Assembly: GCA_964437825.1 (NCBI GenBank)
Contig: CAYTIH010000047.1
Location: forward strand, 1 to 19,194
Reading direction: 5' to 3'
DNA from: JBJFCE01 sp964437825
GTDB taxonomy: Bacteria; Bacillota; Clostridia; Lachnospirales; Lachnospiraceae
Length of the DNA: 19,194 bases
Within the stretch, counting starts at the first letter, position 1, and each line of letters starts with the position of its first letter. The notes beneath the pieces were generated by a model. It was not told where the DNA came from. It saw only the letters and a list, made by a program, of their open reading frames with translations, and did not search any database. The translations under genes and the position numbers were made by a program. Below are positions 7,536-14,346 of this stretch, piece after piece.

Positions 7536-8315
7536 GTGAATATAAAAAGTTATATTTTTAATAATCAAGAATATTTTGAAGATTTTATTGCCAGAAGCAC
7601 ATACCATACCAACGCCATAGAGGGCAATACATTGTCATATGCAGAAACATATGCAATATTGTTTAATGATAATGATTTTGAGGTATCAGCAAAGCCCAGG
7701 GAAATCTATGAGGCTATTAATCACAAATATGCAATCAATTATGTGCTGAATCATTTGGATGAAGATCTTTCAGAAAAAATGATTAAAGATTTGGCAATTC
7801 TAATCAATAAAAACATTTCTGAAATATCCGGATATCGCACAGTGCCGGTACGGATAAGAGGTGCAGAGCATGTTCCACCAGCTCCTGCTCAGATACCGCA
7901 GCAGATGATGTATTTTGTTTATAATTATAACCATACAGAGTATAGCGATATCTTTCATAAGCTTGCAGAAACTCATATACAATATGAGAGGATTCATCCT
8001 TTTGAGGATGGTAATGGCAGAACGGGGCGACTTATTTTAAATTTTGAACTGCTGAAAAATAATATGGCTCCTATTGTTATTCCTAAAGATGCCAGATCTG
8101 AATATTTTGAAATGCTTTCAGCGCAGGACAGTGAAGCGATGGCTGGATTTTTTGAAAAATTATCCAAAATAGAACTCGAAAGAATCGAAATGATGTCGGA
8201 TCATGAAAAGGAGTCAGTGGTTGCTCAGCTTAACCAATACAAAAATCAGAACTTGAATGAAGTAAAAAAATCAAATATGCATGAGAAAGATAAAACACAA
8301 GACCAGGAAAGGTAA
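7536..8315 (+). CDS. Fic family protein (putative AMP transferase) with N-terminal inhibitory helix
   Basis: I chose the GTG at 7536 (259 residues) because AGGAGG at 7522-7527 is eight bases upstream; an ATG at 7518 lacks a ribosome site. The Fic core HPFEDGNGRTGR begins at H154 and has all catalytic and ATP-binding residues of the HPFx(D/E)GNGRxxR signature, so activity is expected: transfer of AMP, or a related group, to a hydroxyl of a target protein. Near the N-terminus TNAIEGN (T25, E29, G30) matches the (S/T)xxxE(G/N) inhibitory motif, here in the same chain before the Fic core as in class II Fic proteins. The C-terminal ~40 residues are charged. It lies between mobC and the relaxase. 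The target is unknown; options are a self-controlled regulator of transfer or a toxin-like function. Confidence 0.9.
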   Translation: MNIKSYIFNNQEYFEDFIARSTYHTNAIEGNTLSYAETYAILFNDNDFEVSAKPREIYEAINHKYAINYVLNHLDEDLSEKMIKDLAILINKNISEISGYRTVPVRIRGAEHVPPAPAQIPQQMMYFVYNYNHTEYSDIFHKLAETHIQYERIHPFEDGNGRTGRLILNFELLKNNMAPIVIPKDARSEYFEMLSAQDSEAMAGFFEKLSKIELERIEMMSDHEKESVVAQLNQYKNQNLNEVKKSNMHEKDKTQDQER

Positions 8316-8347
8316 CAAAAAAGACTTGTAGAAAGTAGTTAATTTAC

Positions 8348-8383
8348 AAAATCCCCGGGGAGCACTATTCTCCGGGGATTTTT
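8348..8383 (+). terminator. Strong rho-independent terminator or attenuator between fic and relaxase
   Basis: AAAATCCCCGGGGAG and TCTCCGGGGATTTT pair over about 14 bp around the loop, followed by more T. It ends only about 32 bases before the relaxase ATG at 8415. I see no convincing promoter between them, so it may act as an attenuator limiting relaxase expression from the upstream operon. Confidence 0.8.
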
Positions 8384-8414
8384 CATATGGATTCCAAAGG
8401 GCGGGGTGATTATT

Positions 8415-9980
8415 ATGGCAGTTACAAAAATAAAAGCAATAAAAAGTACGCTGTCCAAAGCGATTGATTATATATGCAATCCAAAGAAAACTGAAGGTGG
8501 TCTTCTGGTGGATTCTTTTGGCTGCGTAGCAGAAACAGCAGCGGCAGAAATGCGTATTACTGCCAATAAGGGAACCAATATAGGGAGCAGAGTAGCTTAT
8601 CATTTAATACAGTCTTTTTCACCGGACGATCCGATCACTCCGGAGCAGGCGCTTGAGATCGGAAAAAAATTTGCATCTCAGATTACCGAAGGTAAATATG
8701 AATATGTTATAGCAACTCATGTTGACCGAGGGCATATACACAATCATATCATCTTTAATTCTGTAAATTTTGTTAATTACAGAAAATATCAATACGATAA
8801 ATGCGGAAAAGAGAAAGAACGGATCCAAGGAATTAATGATAAGTTATGCCGCGAAAACGGTCTATCTGTTATTGAAACCAGATCCGGTAGAAGAGGTAAA
8901 AATTACAAGGAGTATCAAGAAAGCAAAGAGGGAACGTCATGGAAGGATATCCTGGCAGATCTGATAGATAAGGCTGTTTCAGAGGCAGCTTCCTTCGAGG
9001 AATTTTTGAAAAAAATGGAGCTGGAAGGTGTTGATGTAAAGCTCGGAAAACACATTTCTTTTAAATGCGGTATTTTGGGACAAGAACGAAGGACAAGAGG
9101 AAAACGAATTGGAGAAGGATATACGGAAGAGTCTATCAGGGCTCGTATAGAAAATGACGAAAATTATCTCAATGAACATCGTCTAAAAATCTCAAAAGAA
9201 GAACCTGTCCTAAGAAATGAAAATACTTCAAGATTTTGCAAAGAAAATATCATAACTCCAAGTCAAAAGATTGAAGTTGCAAACCAAGAAAATCATAAAG
9301 CTCCTATAAAATCAACAATGAACAGATTCTATAAAAACAAGAACATTAACCTGATAGTAGAAACTTCCAAACTTGAAAAAGCAATAAATTCACAGGCATA
9401 TGCGAATGCTGTTAATAGGAGTAATTTAAGCAATCTTGTTAAATCAATGAATTTTTTATCGGCACACAATCTTCAGACCTCTGATGATCTTATTATATTT
9501 GAGGATGGCGTGAGAAGCGCTGCTCATATAGAAGAAAGAAATCTGAAAAATATAAATAATGAATTAGCCGCACTTCGTGAAAAAATCAAATTTGCACAAA
9601 ATTACAAGAAGAACAAATCTGTATATATTGAATATCGAAGAGGTGGCAGTAATATAGAGTTTTATAATAAACATCAGGATGAGATAGATTCCTATCAGCT
9701 TGCAAAACTTTATTTTGATAAAAAGGGAATTGACTCAAGATCACTAAAACTTAATGAGTTGTTTGATCTCTATCGTTCCAAAAAAAGTGAGAAAGAAGAA
9801 TGTGAAAAAAATGCTGCAATACAAAAATCACTTCTTCGAGATACTGTAACAGTAAGGAAAAATTATGAAAATGCTTTACATATCAAATTAACGGATGAAG
9901 AGATAGCATCAAAAGAGAGTGTAGAAAAGAATACTAGAAAGAAATCTAAAATGACCAAACGTGGGGATATAGAAATTTGA
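8415..9980 (+). CDS. Conjugative relaxase / mobilization nuclease
   Basis: This 521-residue protein uses ATG 8415 with a G-rich GGGCGGGG site upstream; an in-frame GTG at 8406 would overlap that site. Relaxases nick one strand at oriT through a tyrosine and stay attached to the transferred strand. The candidate tyrosine is Y19 in KAIDYICNP. The metal-binding motif is H102-VDRG-H107-I-H109-N-H111 followed by FNSVNF, the HxDxxHxHxH pattern of Relaxase/Mobilization nuclease domains (MOBP-like rather than HUH MOBF). Residues 1 to about 250 form the nuclease part; the rest is lysine/glutamate-rich and predicted helical, with coiled-coil character near 370-400 and 450-480. It is followed by a strong terminator and a folded non-coding stretch. 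The symbol mobA/rlx is used for relatives, but I do not assign it. Confidence 0.92.
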   Translation: MAVTKIKAIKSTLSKAIDYICNPKKTEGGLLVDSFGCVAETAAAEMRITANKGTNIGSRVAYHLIQSFSPDDPITPEQALEIGKKFASQITEGKYEYVIATHVDRGHIHNHIIFNSVNFVNYRKYQYDKCGKEKERIQGINDKLCRENGLSVIETRSGRRGKNYKEYQESKEGTSWKDILADLIDKAVSEAASFEEFLKKMELEGVDVKLGKHISFKCGILGQERRTRGKRIGEGYTEESIRARIENDENYLNEHRLKISKEEPVLRNENTSRFCKENIITPSQKIEVANQENHKAPIKSTMNRFYKNKNINLIVETSKLEKAINSQAYANAVNRSNLSNLVKSMNFLSAHNLQTSDDLIIFEDGVRSAAHIEERNLKNINNELAALREKIKFAQNYKKNKSVYIEYRRGGSNIEFYNKHQDEIDSYQLAKLYFDKKGIDSRSLKLNELFDLYRSKKSEKEECEKNAAIQKSLLRDTVTVRKNYENALHIKLTDEEIASKESVEKNTRKKSKMTKRGDIEI

Positions 9981-9999
9981 TATTATGATTTTTTTGCTT

Positions 10000-10064
10000 T
10001 AGAGCGTATCAGTTTTTTTCAAAGTATGTTTATGATTTTGGAAAACTGATACGCTCTATTTTTT
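10000..10064 (+). terminator. Strong terminator after the relaxase gene
   Basis: A perfect 17-bp stem (10000-10016 with 10042-10058, TAGAGCGTATCAGTTTT and complement) has a 25-base loop and a T-rich tail at 10059-10064. The left side also follows a T run, so it may work in both directions. It lies 19 bases after the relaxase stop. Confidence 0.85.
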
Positions 10065-10097
10065 GCATAATTTTATTTTGCTGAGGTTATAGAAAAT

Positions 10098-10145
10098 CAT
10101 TTTTTAGATTTTGAGTTTGTGCCTTAACTCAAAATCTAAAAAATG
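10098..10145. repeat. Perfect 20-bp inverted repeat with 8-base loop
   Basis: CATTTTTTAGATTTTGAGTT at 10098-10117 is exactly complementary to 10126-10145. It is the second long hairpin within 100 bases and has no obvious transcript to terminate, so a DNA-level role (recognition or extrusion next to oriT) is possible. It would also be a terminator-like structure for minus-strand transcripts. Confidence 0.75.
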
Positions 10146-10350
10146 GACTCACTGGTCCATTGGGACAGGGAGAAATAATAAGGGGTTTGGGGATATGCCC
10201 CAACAAGCAAATTTATCATAAAATCCGGCAAGGGATTTTATGATAAATTGAGTAAGTGGCTAGCCGCTTACGTTGCTTGCTATTCTCAAGAATAGTCAGG
10301 AGCGAAGCGGGCAGACAGCCCTTATTTGTTTATTATTCTAAAAAGAATTA
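10146..10350. other. Folded non-coding stretch, candidate origin of transfer (oriT)
   Basis: No gene is evident. The stretch holds several closely packed dyads: TTGGGG/CCCCAA around ATATG (about 10187-10203); a perfect 17-bp stem 10210-10226 with 10233-10249 around GGCAAG; CAAGCAA (10204-10210) complementary to TTGCTTG (10273-10279), which would enclose that stem; a near-palindrome GTAAGTGGCTAGCCGCTTAC at 10252-10271; and CTATTCT/AGAATAG at 10280-10295. Dense inverted repeats in a gene-free region next to the relaxase gene are typical of oriT. I do not recognise a known nic consensus, so this is inference. A structured RNA is the alternative. Confidence 0.4.
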
Positions 10351-10353
10351 TAA

Positions 10354-10382
10354 TTGTATAATGATTAAAATTGTGGTATAAT
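10354..10382 (+). promoter_or_regulatory. Promoter for the small membrane protein and lipoprotein genes
   Basis: An extended -10 TG-G-TATAAT (TATAAT at 10377-10382) lies 17 bases after a weak -35 TTGTAT (10354-10359). It is 37 bases before the TTG start at 10419. The perfect -10 with TG extension compensates for the poor -35. Confidence 0.7.
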
Positions 10383-10418
10383 TAATAAGAAAATTAATTA
10401 CATAGGAGGATCAGTAGA

Positions 10419-10664
10419 TTGAAGATCGAATCAAGTCTTAGCGATGCAATATTTAGAGATAGTGTCATAGCAATGATTTTTGGCATACCGATAGTTGTCG
10501 GCGTTGTTATTTTGTTTTCGCTGCTGATAACCATAATAGTCTATACAATATTTTATTCGAAGACAGGTTTGTTTCCTGCTTCAGATAATATTTGGCGGGT
10601 GTCATTCGTTATTGTCTTTCTTTTGGAAAATTTATATATTCGATGCTCCATGAGGAAGTTCTAG
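10419..10664 (+). CDS. Small membrane protein, unknown function
   Basis: An 81-residue product starts at TTG 10419, nine bases after AGGAGG (10404-10409). Two hydrophobic segments (about 18-45 and 56-74) predict two membrane helices joined by a short loop, with a basic C-terminus (RCSMRKF). No family is recognised. It stands directly after a good promoter and 39 bases before a lipoprotein gene, so the two are probably co-transcribed cargo. Its length and clear ribosome site support a real gene, but the function cannot be inferred. Confidence 0.6.
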   Translation: MKIESSLSDAIFRDSVIAMIFGIPIVVGVVILFSLLITIIVYTIFYSKTGLFPASDNIWRVSFVIVFLLENLYIRCSMRKF

Positions 10665-10703
10665 TGAACCTATAATTATAAACAAAGGAGGAAAAGAGGT
10701 ACA

Positions 10704-11054
10704 ATGAAAAATGGGCGAAGGATCATAGCTGTTTGTATGACCGTATTTGTCATGATGGTTGCAATCGCAGGCTGCGGAAAGAAAGAGGATATGACTGGGA
10801 AATGGGTTGGGACAGAAGAATCTACCGGACAAACCTCGTCTATGGAGTTGTTCAGTGATGGAACGGGGAAAATCACTGAAGAAGATTCGCTTTCTTATTC
10901 CTGTGAATGGACGACCGAAAACGGAAGGCTGAAAGTGGAGGTAGACACTGGTATATTCGGAAAAATTTCACAGGTAGTAGATTACAAGCTGGAAGGAGAT
11001 ACATTAATTCTTACAGATGAAGACGGAAAATGCTTCACTTATTATAGGGAATAA
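10704..11054 (+). CDS. Small lipoprotein, lipocalin-like/DUF5640-like
   Basis: A 116-residue protein with an AGGAGG at 10686-10691 and GAGG at 10696-10699 before ATG 10704. A lipoprotein signal ends in AIAG-C24, so the mature protein begins with a lipidated cysteine on the outer face of the membrane. The mature part, GKWVGTEESTGQTSSMELFSDGTGKI and later YKLEGDTLILTDEDGK, has the pattern of small beta-barrel lipoproteins annotated as DUF5640 or lipocalin-like in Firmicutes. Substrate or role unknown. It shares a bidirectional terminator with the convergent regulator gene downstream. Confidence 0.8.
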   Translation: MKNGRRIIAVCMTVFVMMVAIAGCGKKEDMTGKWVGTEESTGQTSSMELFSDGTGKITEEDSLSYSCEWTTENGRLKVEVDTGIFGKISQVVDYKLEGDTLILTDEDGKCFTYYRE

Positions 11055-11062
11055 TAATTGTA

Positions 11063-11108
11063 ATCAAAAAAGCAACCTAACTTTGATCAGGGCGGTTGCT
11101 TTTTTGAT
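11063..11108. terminator. Bidirectional terminator between convergent genes
   Basis: ATCAAAAAAGCAACC (11063-11077) is exactly complementary to 11094-11108. The 15-bp stem has A on the left and T on the right, giving a T tract on both strands. It ends the lipoprotein transcript on the plus strand and the ribbon-helix-helix gene on the minus strand. Confidence 0.85.
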
Positions 11109-11134
11109 ACTCCCATTTGAGTTGCTTCCGTTTG

Positions 11135-11470
11135 TTATTTGGCTTGTAGATTATCTGTTAAGGTAGATGATTTTGCATTGCTGCTGTTTTCTTTTTTGCT
11201 ACGCGATATCTTGAACTCGATCAGTTCTTCAATTTCTTTTTTATCTTTTGAGGAAAGCTGTTTGTATAAGTGGAACAGCTTGTCTTCGTTGTTATCGCAA
11301 AATGTTTCGATTCTTTTCTTAATAGCTTTATCTTTTTTACTTAAGTACTCATTTAGTACCATATTTATGTATTGACTGAATGACCTATCATCTTTTTCAG
11401 CCAGTTTTTTAATTTCTTGAATTATATCTTCATCAAGTGTAATGCTAACTTTACTTTTTAATGGTTTCAT
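11135..11470 (-). CDS. Ribbon-helix-helix transcriptional regulator
   Basis: This 111-residue minus-strand protein starts at ATG (11468-11470) with GAGAGGTGA just upstream. Residues about 5-47, KVSITLDEDIIQEIKKLAEKDDRSFSQYINMVLNEYL, fit the beta-strand/helix/helix layout of CopG/Arc-type DNA-binding domains. The C-terminal half is lysine/glutamate-rich and helical, so it may be a dimer extension or partner-binding part. It is the only minus-strand gene inside the element portion seen here. It could control element genes or its own promoter, whose upstream DNA has repeated AGTAG/CTACT motifs. No toxin partner is adjacent. Confidence 0.8.
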   Translation of the reverse strand: MKPLKSKVSITLDEDIIQEIKKLAEKDDRSFSQYINMVLNEYLSKKDKAIKKRIETFCDNNEDKLFHLYKQLSSKDKKEIEELIEFKISRSKKENSSNAKSSTLTDNLQAK

Positions 11471-11990
11471 TCAATCACCTCTCTTGCATAAATCATACTA
11501 CTCAATCTTGCTTTTTACTGAAAAGTAGGATAAAATATGATAAAGTAGCATTGTGAGGCGCAAATAAAAAATAGAGAAAAACAAATTTAAAGACAGGTTT
11601 AAATCGTAGTTAGCAGTGAGAGATAGCAGCGATCCGGAAGGATCTCTCTATAGATAATGATTCCGCCCCAAATGGCGGATGTGTTCCTTGACAAGTTCAT
11701 AAAGCCCGGCAATGTTCCATGCAGTGGGAGCTTTGGTATCAGATCTGCGATGACTGACTTATAGGAGCAATCAATCTGTTTTACCTGTCTGTGTTGTGGG
11801 AGACATGGATGCGAAGATCACTGTATGGGTATAATAATACACCCCGAAGGATGGCTCTCACAAGAATGAGAGGAGTAGGACGGCGCGGCTGTGCTGAAAT
11901 GCATGTAAGACCAGTCGGAGTAGCTCGTGGAGCTTCTGCCCGGAAGCCGCCGGCATTTTAACTTTTTGTCTGATAGATAGAGGGAGATAA
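11471..11990. other. Gene-poor 520-base stretch with hairpins and a broken small ORF
   Basis: No convincing full gene is present. Near the regulator gene, AAAGTAG-type motifs recur (about 11498-11550) and could be operator sites. From 11600 on the base composition rises in G+C. Local dyads include GATCC-GGAA-GGATC (11631-11644), CCGCC/GGCGG (11663-11678) and GCTTC/GAAGC (about 11931-11946). A 35-codon frame (11657-11764, MIPPQMADVFLDKFIKPGNV...) ends at TAG, but the same frame continues with a cysteine-rich segment (about 11765-11866: CFTCLCCG, CEDHC). This may be a decayed gene or part of a structured leader upstream of the genes at 11991 and beyond. Confidence 0.5.
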
Positions 11991-12221
11991 ATGAAAATGA
12001 TTGATCGTAAATCATATTGGGAGCAGATAGATAAATTTTACCACCACAAGCTAAGCAGATTTGATTCTATACGTGTGGGAACAACGCCCGATGTGCTTGT
12101 AAATTATGGAGCGTCAAAACTTCCTCTTGTTATTCGTCAAAGTATTCTTACTAAGTGCATCAGAAAAGCGACGGGAAGCAGGAGAGCTCATGAAATAGAT
12201 TTGATTGATATGCCGGTATAG
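11991..12221 (+). CDS. Small mobile-element protein resembling a polyvalent-protein-associated domain
   Basis: A 76-residue product from ATG 11991, with GGGAG at about 11982-11986. Features are YWEQIDKFYHHKLSRFDSI, then VGTTPDVLVNYGASKLPLVI, then TKCIRKATGSRRAHEIDL. The order of a small basic helix, GxTPxxLxxxGxxxLP and a Lys/His segment recalls stand-alone versions of large polyvalent protein-associated domains found in Clostridia conjugative elements; this is from memory of the pattern, not a search. There is no membrane segment. It begins the short cluster leading to the recombinase and is probably conserved element backbone. Confidence 0.6.
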   Translation: MKMIDRKSYWEQIDKFYHHKLSRFDSIRVGTTPDVLVNYGASKLPLVIRQSILTKCIRKATGSRRAHEIDLIDMPV

Positions 12222-12283
12222 ATTTGGCAGAATGTGGAATAATAAAAGAAGATGGACATGAAGGGAGAAGGAGGGACTAGCGG

Positions 12284-12493
12284 ATGACCCAAACGTGTGA
12301 GAAAGCAAAGTGTGAGACAGTGTCAAATCATGGAATCGACACGACAGCGGAACCGATCAAGCGGATCGCCGACTATCTCGCCAAAGGTTATGACCTTGAC
12401 TCCTTAGACATAGATGGATACCGAGTGGAATTTAGATGGGTAGATTCCGAGGTTACGTTACAGGATAAGATAAGCGAAATATTCGCTTTATAA
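12284..12493 (+). CDS. Small accessory protein, possibly TnpW-like
   Basis: A 69-residue product from ATG 12284 with GGAGGGA upstream at about 12270-12276. Residues 25-40 include IKRIADYLAKGYDLDSLDIDGYRV, and the end reads VTLQDKISEIFAL. The arrangement IKRI ... Y.V.F ... DKI..I resembles transposon-encoded TnpW-family proteins that accompany TnpX-type recombinases, but similarity is limited and the middle differs. No cysteine pair, membrane helix or signal is seen. It lies directly before the recombinase promoter. The function of such proteins is not established. Confidence 0.55.
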   Translation: MTQTCEKAKCETVSNHGIDTTAEPIKRIADYLAKGYDLDSLDIDGYRVEFRWVDSEVTLQDKISEIFAL

Positions 12494-12532
12494 TGACGGA
12501 AAAATTTGGCTCCGCCATATTGGCAGAGTCGA

Positions 12533-12561
12533 TTGTATATAAGCCGCAGGTGTGTTACAAT
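12533..12561 (+). promoter_or_regulatory. Promoter of the serine recombinase gene
   Basis: TTGTAT (12533-12538) and TACAAT (12556-12561) are separated by exactly 17 bases. The -10 is about 51 bases before the GTG start at 12613. An imperfect dyad GGCTCCGCCA/TGGCAGAGTC at 12508-12530 lies immediately upstream and could be a weak terminator of the preceding gene or a binding site. Confidence 0.55.
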
Positions 12562-12612
12562 GCAACTGTGTAGGGCCGTCAGTGTAGCACGCCATTGAAT
12601 GGAGGTTATGCT

Positions 12613-14325
12613 GTGTTGGCAGAAGATAGGATTATGTTAAAAAAAGGGCAAGCTGGCAAAAAGAAAATTTGGCAGGCTGCCCTTTATGTGCGTTTATCGA
12701 GAGAGGATGGGGACAAAGAAGAAAGCGATAGTATTGTAAATCAAAAGGAACTGCTTCAGCAATTCGTGGCTTTAGAAGCTGATATTGCCATGCATGATGT
12801 GTATGTGGACGACGGTTGGAGCGGAACCAATTTTGAACGGCCGGAATTTATCAGAATGATGGGAGATATAAAAGCCGATGCAGTGAACTGTGTCATTGTC
12901 AAGGATTTATCAAGGTTCGGACGTAATTACATTGATGTCGGGCAGTATATCGAAAAGACATTTCCTTTAATGGACATTCGATTTATCTCTGTCACAGACA
13001 ATTTGGACAGTGTAAAGAATCCGCAGACGATGAACAATATTATTGTGCCATTTAAGAATCTGATCAATGACGAATATTGCAGAGATATTTCGAACAAAGT
13101 GAGATCCTCGCTTGATCTCAAGCGAAAACAAGGAAAACACATAGGATCATTTGCCTGTTACGGATATAAAAAGGATCCGGAAGATCATAACCATTTGGTA
13201 ATTGATTCGGAGGCGGCTGAAGTCGTGCGGGATATATATAAGTGGTATAAGTCCGGCATAAGTATATTGGGGATTTCCAAAAAACTGAATCAGCTGGGAA
13301 TACCGAATCCATCCAGTTACAAAAAGGAGCAAGGATTACATTATAAAAACCGCTATGAAAAGATGACGGATAAACGATGGCATGAAAGTTCTGTAAGGAG
13401 AATTCTTTCCAACAGAATGTATATTGGGGATTTGGTGCAGGGTACGATCAGGATTAAAAGCTATAAGGTACAGGTTGCGCAGAGGCAGCCGGAGAATGAC
13501 TGGATTATTGTGCCAGGAACACATGAGGCGATTGTCGGCAGGGAAGATTTTGAAATAGTACAGGAATTGCTGCACAGAAATACAAGAGTTGCTCCGGAAA
13601 AGGCGGATGCGAAGGTTTATCTGTTTTCGGGCTTTATTCGTTGTGGGGACTGCGGAAGGAGCATGTACCGAAAGCATTATAGCTTTGCATATGGAGAATA
13701 TACTTATTTCGGATGCACCACCTATTCGAAAAGAGACAAAAATGCCTGTACTAAGCATTCTATACGTGAAGATACGGTCGAGAAAATAGTTTTGCAATCA
13801 ATACAAGTCCAGATTGCATTGGCGATTGATATGAAAAAAGCGATAGAGGCAATCAACAGTCATAAAGTGATCAATAAGGAAGCGGCCACGCTGCGTAAAA
13901 TGATTGACCGTACCAAAGAGGAGTTGACGAAGATCGATCAGCTGACGCTGGATCTTTACCCGGATTGGAAAACAGGAGTAATCACGCAGACGGAATATAT
14001 GCAGCTGAAAGATCGGTTTGCGGAGCAGAAACTGGAATTATCAAAAGAGATAGAAGATTTGATGAATAAGGTTTCCGCAAATGAAAAAGGGCAGGATCAG
14101 AGCAATCAGTTTTTGGAAAATTTCATCAAGTATCAAAATATCGATCACCTGACGAGGGAAGTGGTTGTAGCGCTGATTGATATGATATATGTATACGAAG
14201 GAAACAGATTAAAGATTGTTTTCAAATATCAGGATCCTTATGAAGCCGCCAGAGAATATATTAAAAATAATCAGGAATTATTAGACTGCGGGCAAGCAGA
14301 AAAATTATTCTCGGGATCATTTTAA
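12613..14325 (+). CDS. Large serine recombinase (TnpX/TndX type)
   Basis: I chose GTG 12613 (570 residues), seven bases after GGAGG; the TTG at 12595 lies upstream of that site. The protein integrates and excises the element by cutting both strands at short core sites through a serine. The resolvase domain starts AALYVRLSRED with catalytic S29 and contains DDGWSGTNFERPEF and VKDLSRFGRNYIDVGQYIE. A recombinase domain follows (about 165-330, KRKQGKHIGSFACYGYKKD, then WHESSVRRILSNRMYIGDLV). A zinc-ribbon with C344/C347/C368/C379 and a long coiled-coil region (about 400-480) complete the expected architecture. Length and motif order match TnpX-like integrases. Its position as the last gene before the spoVAD junction is typical of an integrase beside its attachment site. 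No separate excision factor is recognised, although the two preceding small proteins are candidates. Confidence 0.95.
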   Translation: MLAEDRIMLKKGQAGKKKIWQAALYVRLSREDGDKEESDSIVNQKELLQQFVALEADIAMHDVYVDDGWSGTNFERPEFIRMMGDIKADAVNCVIVKDLSRFGRNYIDVGQYIEKTFPLMDIRFISVTDNLDSVKNPQTMNNIIVPFKNLINDEYCRDISNKVRSSLDLKRKQGKHIGSFACYGYKKDPEDHNHLVIDSEAAEVVRDIYKWYKSGISILGISKKLNQLGIPNPSSYKKEQGLHYKNRYEKMTDKRWHESSVRRILSNRMYIGDLVQGTIRIKSYKVQVAQRQPENDWIIVPGTHEAIVGREDFEIVQELLHRNTRVAPEKADAKVYLFSGFIRCGDCGRSMYRKHYSFAYGEYTYFGCTTYSKRDKNACTKHSIREDTVEKIVLQSIQVQIALAIDMKKAIEAINSHKVINKEAATLRKMIDRTKEELTKIDQLTLDLYPDWKTGVITQTEYMQLKDRFAEQKLELSKEIEDLMNKVSANEKGQDQSNQFLENFIKYQNIDHLTREVVVALIDMIYVYEGNRLKIVFKYQDPYEAAREYIKNNQELLDCGQAEKLFSGSF

Positions 14326-14346
14326 TATTTCTAAGTTGACATTGGC
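14326..14346. other. Element-chromosome junction (right attachment site region)
   Basis: The recombinase frame ends at 14325, and by 14342 the sequence encodes LAPAAADTIFQNL, matching SpoVAD where family members usually read MGAAMAPAAADT. The crossover therefore lies in this interval, near the residues preceding APAAAD. Serine recombinases use a two-base core; which two bases cannot be fixed without the left end or an empty site. Confidence 0.7.

Larger units (their letters stand above)
1..14340. mobile_element. Right-hand part of an integrative conjugative/mobilizable element inserted in spoVAD
   Basis: The stretch contains a coherent transfer set: topoisomerase III, MobC, a HxDxxHxHNH relaxase, a Fic protein, a large multidomain protein, small accessory proteins, and a large serine recombinase as the last gene. 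The recombinase stop codon (14323-14325) is followed within about 20 bases by a SpoVAD reading frame that lacks its N-terminal part, so the right boundary can be placed at about 14326-14346. The left end, the type IV secretion genes and the other half of spoVAD are not in this window. The gene order resembles Clostridia conjugative elements that use TnpX/TndX-type recombinases; assignment to a named element is not possible from this sequence. The element is AT-richer than the flanking chromosome. Confidence 0.85.

Noticed and set aside
12508..12530. GGCTCCGCCA/TGGCAGAGTC dyad as a firm terminator
   Set aside because: It has a mismatch and no following T tract, so it is mentioned only as a possible weak structure next to the recombinase promoter.
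13336..13797. 153-codon minus-strand frame inside the recombinase gene
   Set aside because: It is a shadow of the clearly conserved plus-strand recombinase; no ribosome site or family pattern supports it.
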